A stretch of DNA of 6,802 nt, taken from assembly GCA_030425945.1 (NCBI GenBank), contig JAUHZL010000165.1, positions 1-6,802 of the forward strand, given 5' to 3'. Both the position numbers and the translations under genes were made by a program. This stretch comes from Alphaproteobacteria bacterium (lineage in GTDB: Bacteria > Pseudomonadota > Alphaproteobacteria > Rhodobacterales > Rhodobacteraceae). Below, in pieces: positions 1-6,158 of the stretch; the first letter of the stretch is position 1, and the number at the start of each line of letters is the position of its first letter. The notes under the pieces were generated by a model, which was given only the letters and a program-made list of their open reading frames with translations, did not search any database and was not told the DNA's origin.

Positions 1-406
1 AGTCGTTGACGGTGACGATGTGGACGGCCTTGCCGGTCAGCGCGTTCAGGTAGGCCGGGAAGGTGGCGACCAGCGTCTTGCCCTCGCCGGTCTTCATTTC
101 GGCGATGTTGCCCTGGTGCAGGAAGATGCCGCCGATGAGCTGCACGTCGAAGGCGCGCAGGCCGAGCGCGCGGCGGGCCCCCTCACGACAATTTGCAAAG
201 GCCTCGGGAAGCAGCGCATCGAGGCTTTCACCCCCGGCGATCCGGCGCTTGAACTCCTCGGTCTTCGCGATCAGGCCCTCGTCGGACAGCTTCTCGAACT
301 CCGGTTCCAGCGCGTTGATCTTCTCGACGATCGGCCGCACGGATTTGACCTTGCGCTCGTTCGGCGTGCCGAAAACCTTTTTGGAAATCGTTCCAAGACC
401 CAGCAT
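1..406 (-). CDS. secA: SecA preprotein translocase ATPase, N-terminal part (cut by window edge)
   Basis: SecA is the ATPase motor that pushes unfolded preproteins through the SecYEG channel at the inner membrane. Only the first 135 codons are present; the gene runs off the left edge. The protein opens MLGLGTISKKVFGTPNERKV, a start typical of the family. Next come the helical stretch around ALEPEFEKLSDEGL (residues 32-45), the Q-motif-like segment FDVQLIGGIFLHQG (86-99) and the Walker A loop MKTGEGKT (104-111), followed by LVATFPAYLNALTGK. The window ends in TVND, where the family continues with a Tyr. The ATG at 406 fits the family start and has a modest upstream purine-rich site, GAGGTGG at 423-417. 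The gene is transcribed away from the isomerase gene, with its own promoter at 547-575. Identity is seen directly in the sequence; the remainder of the protein lies outside the window. Confidence 0.97.
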   Translation of the reverse strand, partial: MLGLGTISKKVFGTPNERKVKSVRPIVEKINALEPEFEKLSDEGLIAKTEEFKRRIAGGESLDALLPEAFANCREGARRALGLRAFDVQLIGGIFLHQGNIAEMKTGEGKTLVATFPAYLNALTGKAVHIVTVND

Positions 407-546
407 AGACGTGGTTCCACCTCGTTGCGGCCGGCTCCGACCGTTGGTCCTCACTGCATCGGGCGCTCCGTCACCGCCCGCTTTCCACCGGCGGCAAGAG
501 GCGACGTCAGAGGGGAAGCGGCCGACCGGCCCGGGGATATGATCGG

Positions 547-575
547 CACATAAGGGGCCGTGTTTACAGTGTCAA
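547..575 (-). promoter_or_regulatory. Sigma70-type promoter for secA
   Basis: On the minus strand a perfect -35 box TTGACA (575-570) is followed by a 17-base spacer and a -10 box TATGTG (552-547). Box quality and spacing are those of a vegetative sigma70 promoter. Transcription would start near 540 and give a leader of roughly 134 bases before the secA ATG at 406. The leader contains no convincing long leader peptide. The only closed short frame that I read ends in TGA at 453-451. Confidence 0.7.
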
Positions 576-665
576 CGCGACCTTGCCGCCCTGTCGATGC
601 AGTGGCAGACAGGGGACAAATCACTGGCGCGCCGCTGGCCAACGCCCCGACTCGCGCGCCCTGCA

Positions 666-671
666 AAGGAG
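666..671 (+). promoter_or_regulatory. Ribosome binding site that fixes the GTG start of the isomerase gene
   Basis: AAGGAG lies 8 bases before the GTG at 680. It supports this start over the in-frame GTG at 560, which has no such site, overlaps the secA promoter and would put about 40 residues ahead of the signal peptide. Confidence 0.8.
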
Positions 672-679
672 CTTCTCCC

Positions 680-1522
680 GTGATCACGCCCAGACTCAGC
701 CTTTCCGGCGCCGGCCTCGTGCTGGCCCTCGCCCTGCCCGTCCATGCGCAGGACACCACCGCCGACACCGTGCTGGCCACCGTGGGCAACGTGGACATCA
801 CGCTGGGCAATGTCATCGTCGCCACCTCGAACCTGCCGACCCAGTATCAGCAACTGCCCGACGACGTGCTGTTCAACGGCATTCTCGACCAGATGATCCA
901 GCAGGAGGCCCTGTCGCAGGCTCTCGGCGACGACCTGAGCCGGTCCGACCGGCTGGGGATCGAGAACGAGCTGCGCGCGCTGCGGGCCGCGATCGTGCTG
1001 CAGGGCGCCGCCGAAGCCGCGGTCACCGACGAGGCACTGCAGGAGGCCTATGACGCGCGGTTCGCCGATGCCACGCCCGCGACCGAGTACAATGCCAACC
1101 ACATTCTCGTGGAGACCGAGGACGAGGCGAAGGCGCTGATCGCCGAGCTTGAAGGCGGCGCGGACTTCGAGACGCTCGCCAAGGAGCATTCGACCGGGCC
1201 CTCCGGCCCCAATGGCGGGGCGCTCGGCTGGTTCGGCCTGGGCATGATGGTGCCGGAGTTCGAGCAGGCCGTCGTCGCGCTCGAGCCCGGTGCCATTTCC
1301 GGCCCGGTGCAGACCCAGTTCGGCTGGCACGTCATCAAGCTGAACGAAACCCGCCTCGCCGAAGCGCCGACCCTCGACCAGATGCGCGAGGAGCTGACCA
1401 ACGAGATCCAGGAGACCGCGGTGCGCGAGGCCATCGACTCGTTGACCGGGGCCGTGGAAGTGGTGCGGAATGAGGCCGACATCGATCCGGCCCTGATCCG
1501 TCAGGGCAACCTTCTCGACTGA
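680..1522 (+). CDS. Exported parvulin-type peptidyl-prolyl cis-trans isomerase (SurA/PrsA-like)
   Basis: This 280-residue protein probably catalyses cis-trans isomerisation of Xaa-Pro bonds in exported proteins in the periplasm. Residues 1-23 form a signal peptide: an Arg near the start, a hydrophobic core LVLALALP (13-20), and a likely cleavage after VHA, before QDTT. Residues 24-130 are a helical chaperone-like region. The parvulin domain spans about 137-225, with the conserved NANHILV strand (His141), the PSGPNGGALGWF loop (174-185), MVPEFEQAV (190-198) and the closing FGWHVIKL (His218). A short C-terminal helical tail follows. There is no lipobox cysteine, so a soluble periplasmic protein is more likely than a lipoprotein. 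The GTG start is chosen from AAGGAG 8 bases upstream. argJ begins 13 bases after the stop, so the two are probably co-transcribed. The parvulin assignment is firm; substrate and exact subfamily are not determined. Confidence 0.92.
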   Translation: MITPRLSLSGAGLVLALALPVHAQDTTADTVLATVGNVDITLGNVIVATSNLPTQYQQLPDDVLFNGILDQMIQQEALSQALGDDLSRSDRLGIENELRALRAAIVLQGAAEAAVTDEALQEAYDARFADATPATEYNANHILVETEDEAKALIAELEGGADFETLAKEHSTGPSGPNGGALGWFGLGMMVPEFEQAVVALEPGAISGPVQTQFGWHVIKLNETRLAEAPTLDQMREELTNEIQETAVREAIDSLTGAVEVVRNEADIDPALIRQGNLLD

Positions 1523-1535
1523 GGACGACGGGGCC

Positions 1536-2876
1536 ATGGCCAAGGACAAGAAGAAGAAAGACAAGACCAAGGGCGACGCCAAGGCGAAAAAGAAGGCAGC
1601 CAAGGCCAAGACGGCCGCGGCGCCGGTCGCCGCCGCCAAGGTCAAGCATGTCTCGCCCCTGGCCCCGGCCCGTTTTCCCGACCTGCCCGTCATCGCGGGT
1701 GTGCGCTTTGCCAGCGTCGCGGCGGGTGTCCGGTATCCCGGGCGCACCGATGTGATGCTGGCGGTCGCCGATCCCGGGGCGACCGTGGCGGGGGCCTTCA
1801 CGCGGTCCTCGACCCGCTCGGCGCCCGTCCGGGACTGCGAAGCCAAGCTGAAGAAACCGGCGGAGGCCACCTCCGGCCTAGCCATCCTCGTCAATTCAGG
1901 CAACTCGAATGCCTTTACCGGGGCACGCGGGCAGGTGTCGGTCGACGAAATCTGTGGCGGGGTGTCGGCCACCCTCGGCCTGCCGGGAGAGCGGATCTTT
2001 ACCGCATCGACCGGCGTGATCGGAGAGCCGCTGCCGCATGACCGGATCGTGGCTTCGCTGGAAGCGCTGACATCCGCGCTGGCCGAGGACGGGATCGAAG
2101 GCGCGGCGCGCGCCATCATGACGACCGACACCTTTCCCAAGGGCGCTGTCGCCACGGTCGAGACCGAGGCCGGTCCGATCCGGATCGCCGGGATCGCCAA
2201 GGGGTCCGGGATGATCGCGCCCGACATGGCGACCATGCTCGCCTATGTCTTCACCGACGCCGCGATCCCCCAGCCGATGCTGCAACGGATGCTGTCAAAG
2301 ACTCTGGGCGGGTCGTTCAACGCCATCACTGTGGACAGCGACACCTCCACCTCGGACAGCGTGATGCTCGTGGCGTCCGGCAGGGGCGTGGCGATCTCCA
2401 ATGGCCGCAGCAAGGAGGCGCGGGCCTTCGAGGCCGGGCTGATGGACGTCATGCGCGACCTCGCCCACCAGATCGTGCGCGATGGCGAGGGCGCGACCAA
2501 GTTCGTCGAGGTCCGCGTCACCGGCGCTGCCAGCGACGCCGACGCCGACAAGGTGGCCCGGTCGATTGCCAACTCGCCGCTGGTCAAGACCGCCATCGCC
2601 GGGGAGGATCCGAACTGGGGCCGCATCGTCATGGCCGTCGGCAAGTCCGGGGCCGAGGCCGATCGCGACCGTCTGGCGATCCGCTTCGGGGACATCACCG
2701 TGGCCGAGAACGGCTGGCGGGCCGAGGACTACGACGAGGCGCGCTGTGCCGCCTACATGAAGCAGCCGGAGCTGGTGATTGCCGTCGACCTCGGGCTGGG
2801 CAAGGGACAGGCCACTGTGTGGACCTGCGACCTGACGCACGGCTACATCTCGATCAACGCCGACTACCGCTCGTGA
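1536..2876 (+). CDS. argJ: Bifunctional glutamate N-acetyltransferase / amino-acid N-acetyltransferase ArgJ
   Basis: ArgJ transfers the acetyl group from N-acetylornithine to glutamate in the cyclic arginine pathway. In bifunctional forms it also makes N-acetylglutamate from acetyl-CoA. The cytoplasmic proenzyme cleaves itself before a threonine that becomes the N-terminal nucleophile of the beta chain. Here the site is KGSGMIAPDMATML, with cleavage expected between Ala232 and Thr233. Other family signatures are RSAPV (94-98), NSGNSNAFTG (120-129), TTDTFPK (196-202), ITVDSDTSTSDS (264-275), GEDPNWGRI (356-364) and the C-terminal THGYISINADYRS (434-446). The 446 residues exceed the usual 400 or so because of a tail of about 38 residues with 15 lysines before VSPLAP. 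No in-frame alternative start is evident between the tail and the core. The ATG at 1536 has GAGGA about 10 bases upstream. Mono- versus bifunctionality cannot be decided here. Confidence 0.97.
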   Translation: MAKDKKKKDKTKGDAKAKKKAAKAKTAAAPVAAAKVKHVSPLAPARFPDLPVIAGVRFASVAAGVRYPGRTDVMLAVADPGATVAGAFTRSSTRSAPVRDCEAKLKKPAEATSGLAILVNSGNSNAFTGARGQVSVDEICGGVSATLGLPGERIFTASTGVIGEPLPHDRIVASLEALTSALAEDGIEGAARAIMTTDTFPKGAVATVETEAGPIRIAGIAKGSGMIAPDMATMLAYVFTDAAIPQPMLQRMLSKTLGGSFNAITVDSDTSTSDSVMLVASGRGVAISNGRSKEARAFEAGLMDVMRDLAHQIVRDGEGATKFVEVRVTGAASDADADKVARSIANSPLVKTAIAGEDPNWGRIVMAVGKSGAEADRDRLAIRFGDITVAENGWRAEDYDEARCAAYMKQPELVIAVDLGLGKGQATVWTCDLTHGYISINADYRS

Positions 2877-3271
2877 AGATCGTCCTCGTCGCTGCCGTCG
2901 CCCTGATCGACAGGGATGGCCGGGTCCTGCTCGCGCAGCGTCCCGAGGGCAAGAGCATGGCCGGTCTCTGGGAGTTCCCGGGCGGCAAGGTGGAGCCGGG
3001 CGAGACGCCCGAGGCCGCGCTGATCCGGGAACTGCACGAGGAACTTGGGATCGAGACCTGGAACAGCTGTCTCGCACCGCTGACCTTCGCCAGCCACGGC
3101 TACGAATCGTTCCATCTGCTGATGCCGCTCTTCGCCTGCCGGAAGTGGAACGGCACCCCGCAGCCCCGTGAGGGGCAGCGACTTTCATGGGCAAGTGCAA
3201 ACGAGTTGCGCAACTACCCGATGCCCCCGGCGGATGTGCCGCTTATTCCCATTCTGCGCGAGTGGATCTGA
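2873..3271 (+). CDS. mutT: MutT-like Nudix hydrolase (probable 8-oxo-dGTP diphosphatase)
   Basis: This 132-residue Nudix protein probably hydrolyses oxidised nucleoside triphosphates such as 8-oxo-dGTP, keeping them out of DNA. The Nudix box is complete at residues 38-60 and fits GX5EX7REUXEEXGU: Gly38, Glu44, Arg52-Glu53-Leu54, Glu56-Glu57, Gly59-Ile60. The metal-binding glutamates are therefore all present. Ahead of it are the strand VLVAAVALIDRDGRVLLAQR and GLWEFPGGK, both typical of MutT. The length is close to the usual 130 or so residues. The GTG start overlaps the argJ stop by four bases (GTGA), and I see no clear ribosome binding site, so translation is probably coupled to argJ. A longer in-frame start at 2819 lies inside argJ and is less likely. 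The Nudix family is certain; the substrate is inferred from the MutT-like sequence and not proven. Confidence 0.93.
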   Translation: MKIVLVAAVALIDRDGRVLLAQRPEGKSMAGLWEFPGGKVEPGETPEAALIRELHEELGIETWNSCLAPLTFASHGYESFHLLMPLFACRKWNGTPQPREGQRLSWASANELRNYPMPPADVPLIPILREWI

Positions 3272-3285
3272 TACTTTTTGAGGCA

Positions 3286-3305
3286 TCTTCGCCGCGGCGC
3301 AGAGA
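3286..3305 (+). terminator. Weak candidate terminator after mutT
   Basis: An imperfect hairpin forms between TCTT..GC (3286-3292) and GC..AGAGA (3299-3305), with one mismatch. A T-rich stretch follows at 3309-3320. The stem is short and the T tract is a few bases away, so termination here is uncertain. Transcription could read into the small gene. Confidence 0.2.
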
Positions 3306-3399
3306 CGATATTTTCATTTTGGTAACAGTTTCGCGGCAGTTTTTTCTCTTTCCCGCCCCATTTTCATGCTAACTACGAACGACTGAACAGGCTGTTTCT

Positions 3400-3405
3400 G
3401 GAGGA
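3400..3405 (+). promoter_or_regulatory. Strong ribosome binding site of the 44-codon gene
   Basis: GGAGGA sits 6 bases before the ATG at 3412. It is the closest match to the anti-Shine-Dalgarno sequence among the gene starts in the window and is the main argument that the short frame is translated. Confidence 0.75.
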
Positions 3406-3411
3406 CAGACA

Positions 3412-3546
3412 ATGCTTCGCACGATCGCTCTCGGCAGCTACCTGTCGATCCAGGGGACCTTCGTCCGCGCCCTCGACAACGGCAAGATCGTCGTTCGGGT
3501 CGGCAGCCGCCTGTTCGAAGGCCGCCCGGTCCAGTCGCAGGCCTGA
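3412..3546 (+). CDS. Uncharacterised 44-residue basic protein
   Basis: I do not recognise a named family. I have an uncertain memory of similar short hypothetical proteins in Rhodobacteraceae. The frame starts at ATG behind GGAGGA and encodes MLRTIALGSYLSIQGTFVRA, then LDNGKIVVRVGSRLFEGRPV and QSQA. It has five Arg and one Lys against one Asp and one Glu, so it is basic. Hydrophobic residues alternate in short stretches separated by Gly and Asn-Gly or Gly-Ser turns (YLSIQGTFV, KIVVRVG, RLFEGRPV), which suggests a small beta-sheet or SH3-like fold. There is no signal peptide or membrane segment. GC-rich third positions throughout fit a translated frame. The gene stands alone between mutT and the terminator shared with infB. 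Function is unknown. Confidence 0.7.
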   Translation: MLRTIALGSYLSIQGTFVRALDNGKIVVRVGSRLFEGRPVQSQA

Positions 3547-3594
3547 GTTTCAGGCGGGACGACTACCGCGCTTCTCCCAACGCTAGGGAACGAA

Positions 3595-3621
3595 AAAGGC
3601 GGCCCGCAAGGAACCGCCTTT
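3595..3621. terminator. Bidirectional rho-independent terminator between the small gene and infB
   Basis: AAAGGCGG (3595-3602) pairs perfectly with CCGCCTTT (3614-3621), an 8 bp stem around an 11-base loop. Read on the minus strand, it lies about 30 bases after the infB stop and is followed by TTTTTCGTTC, a good terminator tail. Read on the plus strand, the T-run is only three bases after the GC core, so it should stop the small gene's transcript less efficiently. Confidence 0.75.
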
Positions 3622-3650
3622 CGCATGTCTGAACATGGGTCGCGCGCCGA

Positions 3651-6158
3651 TCAGGCGAGCGTGCGCACCACTTCCTCGCGCTCGAAGATCTCGATGACAT
3701 CGCCGGGGCGGATGTCGTCGTAGTTCTCGAAGGCCATGCCGCATTCCTGGCCGGACTGCACTTCCTTGACCTCGTCCTTGAACCGCTTGAGCGTCTTCAG
3801 GGTGCCTTCGTGGATCACCACGTTGTCACGCAGCAGGCGCACCCCGGCCGAGCGACGGGCAACCCCGTCGGTGACCAGACAGCCCGCGACCTTGCCGACG
3901 CCGGAGACCTTGAAGACCTCCTTGATCTCGGCATAGCCGATGAAGTTCTCGCGAACCTCGGCGGACAGCAGACCGCTGGCGGCCTTCTTCACGTCGTCCA
4001 CGAGGTCGTAGATGACGCTGTAGTAGCGGATCTCGACGCCCTTCTGTTGCGCCGCGTTGCGGGCGGGCGCATTGGCACGGACGTTGAAGCCGATGACCGG
4101 TGCCCCGGAGGCTTCGGCGAGGCCGATGTCGCTCTCGGTGATGGCACCGACGCCCGAGTGCAGGACGCGGACGCGCACTTCCTCGTTGCCGATCTTCTCC
4201 ATCGCCTGGACGATCGCCTCGGCCGAACCCTGCACGTCGGCTTTCACGACGATCGGCAGTTCCGAAACGTTCTGATCGGCCTTCGCCTTGGCGAGAAGCT
4301 GATCGAGAGTCGTCGCGGCCCCGGCGGCGGCGCGCTTGTCCTTGGCGGCCTGCTGGCGGTACTCGGCGATCTCGCGGGCCTGCGCCTCGGTCTCGACCAC
4401 GTTGAGCACGTCACCGGCTTCCGGCGTGCCGTTCAGGCCGAGCACCTCGACCGGAACCGAGGGACCTGCGTCCTTCACGCGCTCGCCCTTGTCGTTGACC
4501 AGCGCGCGGACCTTGCCCCACTGCTCGCCCACGACGAAGATGTCGCCCTGTTTCAGGGTGCCCTTCTGGACCAGAACGGTGGCAACCGGACCACGGCCCA
4601 CGTCGAGCTGCGCCTCGATCACGGCGCCTTCGGCCGGACGGTCCGGGTTGGCCTTCAGTTCGAGGATTTCCGCCTGCAGCGCGATGGCTTCCAGCAGTTC
4701 CGGAAGACCCTGCCCCGACAGCGCCGAGACCTCGACATCCTGCACCTCGCCCGACATGGCCTCGACGACCACCTCGTGCTGCAGCAGGTCCGTGCGCACC
4801 TTCATCGGGTTCGCGGCGGGTTTGTCGATCTTGTTGATCGCCACGATCATCGGCACCTTGGCCGCCTTGGCGTGGTTGATGGCCTCGACCGTCTGCGGCA
4901 TCACGGCGTCATCCGCCGCCACCACAAGCACCACGATATCCGTCACCTGCGCACCGCGGGCGCGCATCGACGTGAACGCGGCGTGGCCGGGCGTGTCGAG
5001 GAAAGTCAGAAGCTGACCGCCGTCCGTCGCGACCTGGTAGGCGCCGATGTGCTGGGTGATGCCGCCCGCCTCGCCCGCGACGACGCGGGTATTGCGGATG
5101 GCGTCCAGCAGCGAGGTCTTGCCGTGGTCGACGTGGCCCATGATGGTCACGACCGGCGGACGGGACTGCAGGTCGCCGACCTTGTCCTCGACGGTGTCGA
5201 TGACCTGTTCGACGTCCGAGTCCGAGACGCGGACCACCTTGTGGCCGAATTCCTCGATGATCAGTTCGGCGGTATCGGCGTCGATGGACTGGTTCTGCGT
5301 CGCCATGATGCCGTTCTGCATCAGGGACTTCACGACATCCGCAACACGCTCGGCCATGCGGTTGGCCAGCTCCTGGACCACGATGGTCTCGGGAAGCTGC
5401 ACTTCGCGCACGACCTTCTCGCGGTCTTGCCCGCCGGACATCGCCTTCTGGCGCTGGCGTTCCTGCTTGCGCTTCATTGCCGCGAGCGAGCGCTGCCGCC
5501 CGCCTTCGCCAAGCGCTTCGGACAGGGTCAGCTTGCCGGACCGGCGGCGGTCGCCCTCGGTCTTGGTCTTGACGCCCTTGCCGCGCTCTTCGCGCTCGCG
5601 CTCGGCCTTGCGCTGCGGTTCGGTCATCGGCGCGCCGGCGGGACGCGGTCCCGGGGCACGCGCGGTCGTGGCGGCGTCCTCGGCCGGGGCCGGCGTCGCG
5701 GCGCCGCTGGCCTTGCGCTTCGCAGCGGCCTCGGCTTCCTGGCGCTGGCGCTCGTCTTCCTCGGCCTTGGCGCGCAGGGCTTCCTCGCGCTCGCGGTCCT
5801 CGCGCTCCTTCGCCTCGGCCTCGGCCCGGCGGCGGGCGCGCTCTTCCTCGCGCTGGCGCTCTTCGTCCTCGCGGCGCTTGGCGTCATCGGCCTCGCGCGC
5901 CTTGGCGGCGGCCAGTGCGCGAAGGCGGCGCTCCATCTCGGCGTCGGTCGCGCCACCCGTCTTGGTCGCATCAGCACGGTCGGACCCGGGCTTGCCACCC
6001 GCACCGGCCTTGGGCACAAGCACGCGCTTGCGCTTCGTCTCGACGACGACATTCTTGGTGCGGCCGTGGCTGAAGCTTTGCTTCACCTGTCCGGTGCGCG
6101 CGCTGCCCGCACCACCGCTGCGCAGTCCAAGAGGTTTCTTCCCGTCCGTATCGCTCAT
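3651..6158 (-). CDS. infB: Translation initiation factor IF-2
   Basis: IF-2 is the GTPase that brings fMet-tRNA to the 30S subunit and promotes joining of the 50S subunit. The 835-residue protein begins MSDTDGKKPLGLRSG and carries the alphaproteobacterial N-terminal motif QVKQSFSHGRTKNVVVETKR (24-43). A long Glu/Arg/Lys/Ala-rich, probably helical segment follows (about 74-150), then a conserved IF2 N-terminal block (about 250-325). The G domain has all its motifs: GHVDHGKTS (341-349), GGITQHIGAY (365-374), DTPGH (388-392), NKID (442-445) and SAL (478-480). Domains II, III and the C-terminal fMet-tRNA-binding domain run to EIFEREEVVRTLA. The ATG at 6158 overlaps the ylxR stop as ATGA, with AAGGA 4 bases before it. 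The frame stays open upstream to about 6722, but that stretch overlaps ylxR and is not IF-2-like. A terminator follows; rbfA is not next. Confidence 0.98.
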   Translation of the reverse strand: MSDTDGKKPLGLRSGGAGSARTGQVKQSFSHGRTKNVVVETKRKRVLVPKAGAGGKPGSDRADATKTGGATDAEMERRLRALAAAKAREADDAKRREDEERQREEERARRRAEAEAKEREDREREEALRAKAEEDERQRQEAEAAAKRKASGAATPAPAEDAATTARAPGPRPAGAPMTEPQRKAEREREERGKGVKTKTEGDRRRSGKLTLSEALGEGGRQRSLAAMKRKQERQRQKAMSGGQDREKVVREVQLPETIVVQELANRMAERVADVVKSLMQNGIMATQNQSIDADTAELIIEEFGHKVVRVSDSDVEQVIDTVEDKVGDLQSRPPVVTIMGHVDHGKTSLLDAIRNTRVVAGEAGGITQHIGAYQVATDGGQLLTFLDTPGHAAFTSMRARGAQVTDIVVLVVAADDAVMPQTVEAINHAKAAKVPMIVAINKIDKPAANPMKVRTDLLQHEVVVEAMSGEVQDVEVSALSGQGLPELLEAIALQAEILELKANPDRPAEGAVIEAQLDVGRGPVATVLVQKGTLKQGDIFVVGEQWGKVRALVNDKGERVKDAGPSVPVEVLGLNGTPEAGDVLNVVETEAQAREIAEYRQQAAKDKRAAAGAATTLDQLLAKAKADQNVSELPIVVKADVQGSAEAIVQAMEKIGNEEVRVRVLHSGVGAITESDIGLAEASGAPVIGFNVRANAPARNAAQQKGVEIRYYSVIYDLVDDVKKAASGLLSAEVRENFIGYAEIKEVFKVSGVGKVAGCLVTDGVARRSAGVRLLRDNVVIHEGTLKTLKRFKDEVKEVQSGQECGMAFENYDDIRPGDVIEIFEREEVVRTLA

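Larger units (their letters stand above)
3272..3411 (+). promoter_or_regulatory. AT-richer intergenic region upstream of the 44-codon gene
   Basis: This gap separates mutT from the small gene. Positions 3301-3380 hold 33 G or C in 80 bases (about 41 percent), far below the surrounding genes. It also has T-runs around 3311-3320 and 3340-3350. It is the natural place for the small gene's promoter, but I find no -35/-10 pair with good spacing. CCCCAT at 3356-3361 resembles the -10 half of a heat-shock (RpoH) promoter but lacks a matching CTTGAA. No tRNA or further gene is visible. Confidence 0.45.

Noticed and set aside
583..611. Plus-strand promoter TTGCCG-N17-CAGACA for the isomerase operon
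   Set aside because: The -35 half is acceptable, but the -10 half barely matches TATAAT, so it cannot be supported.
560..679. Earlier GTG start for the isomerase gene
   Set aside because: It overlaps the secA promoter, has no ribosome binding site, and would place about 40 unrelated residues before a proper signal peptide.
572..2236. Long minus-strand frame of 554 codons opposite the isomerase and argJ
   Set aside because: It is an antisense shadow of two well-supported genes and runs across their junction. Its composition is typical of reversed GC-rich coding DNA.
3320..3335. Sigma54-like GG-N10-GC pattern (GG at 3321, GC at 3333)
   Set aside because: The spacing fits, but the flanking bases match the TGGCAC...TTGC consensus only partly. 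No activator site or nitrogen-related gene is nearby, and such a pattern is common by chance.
3541..3555. Perfect 6 bp hairpin GCCTGA-GTT-TCAGGC over the stop codon of the 44-codon gene
   Set aside because: It has no T-run after it, and perfect 6 bp stems with short loops are expected by chance a few times in a window of this size. The hairpin at 3595-3621 is the better terminator.
5336..5930. Possible internal start giving a shorter IF-2 isoform
   Set aside because: Enterobacterial infB makes shorter forms, so I checked in-frame Met codons at residues 75, 178, 228, 240 and 268. None has a convincing Shine-Dalgarno site at good spacing.
5640..5930. Repetitive-looking DNA with recurring CTCGCGCTC-like words
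   Set aside because: This is the biased codon use of the charged Glu/Arg/Ala helix in IF-2. There is no regular repeat unit or spacer pattern, so it is neither a tandem repeat nor a CRISPR array.
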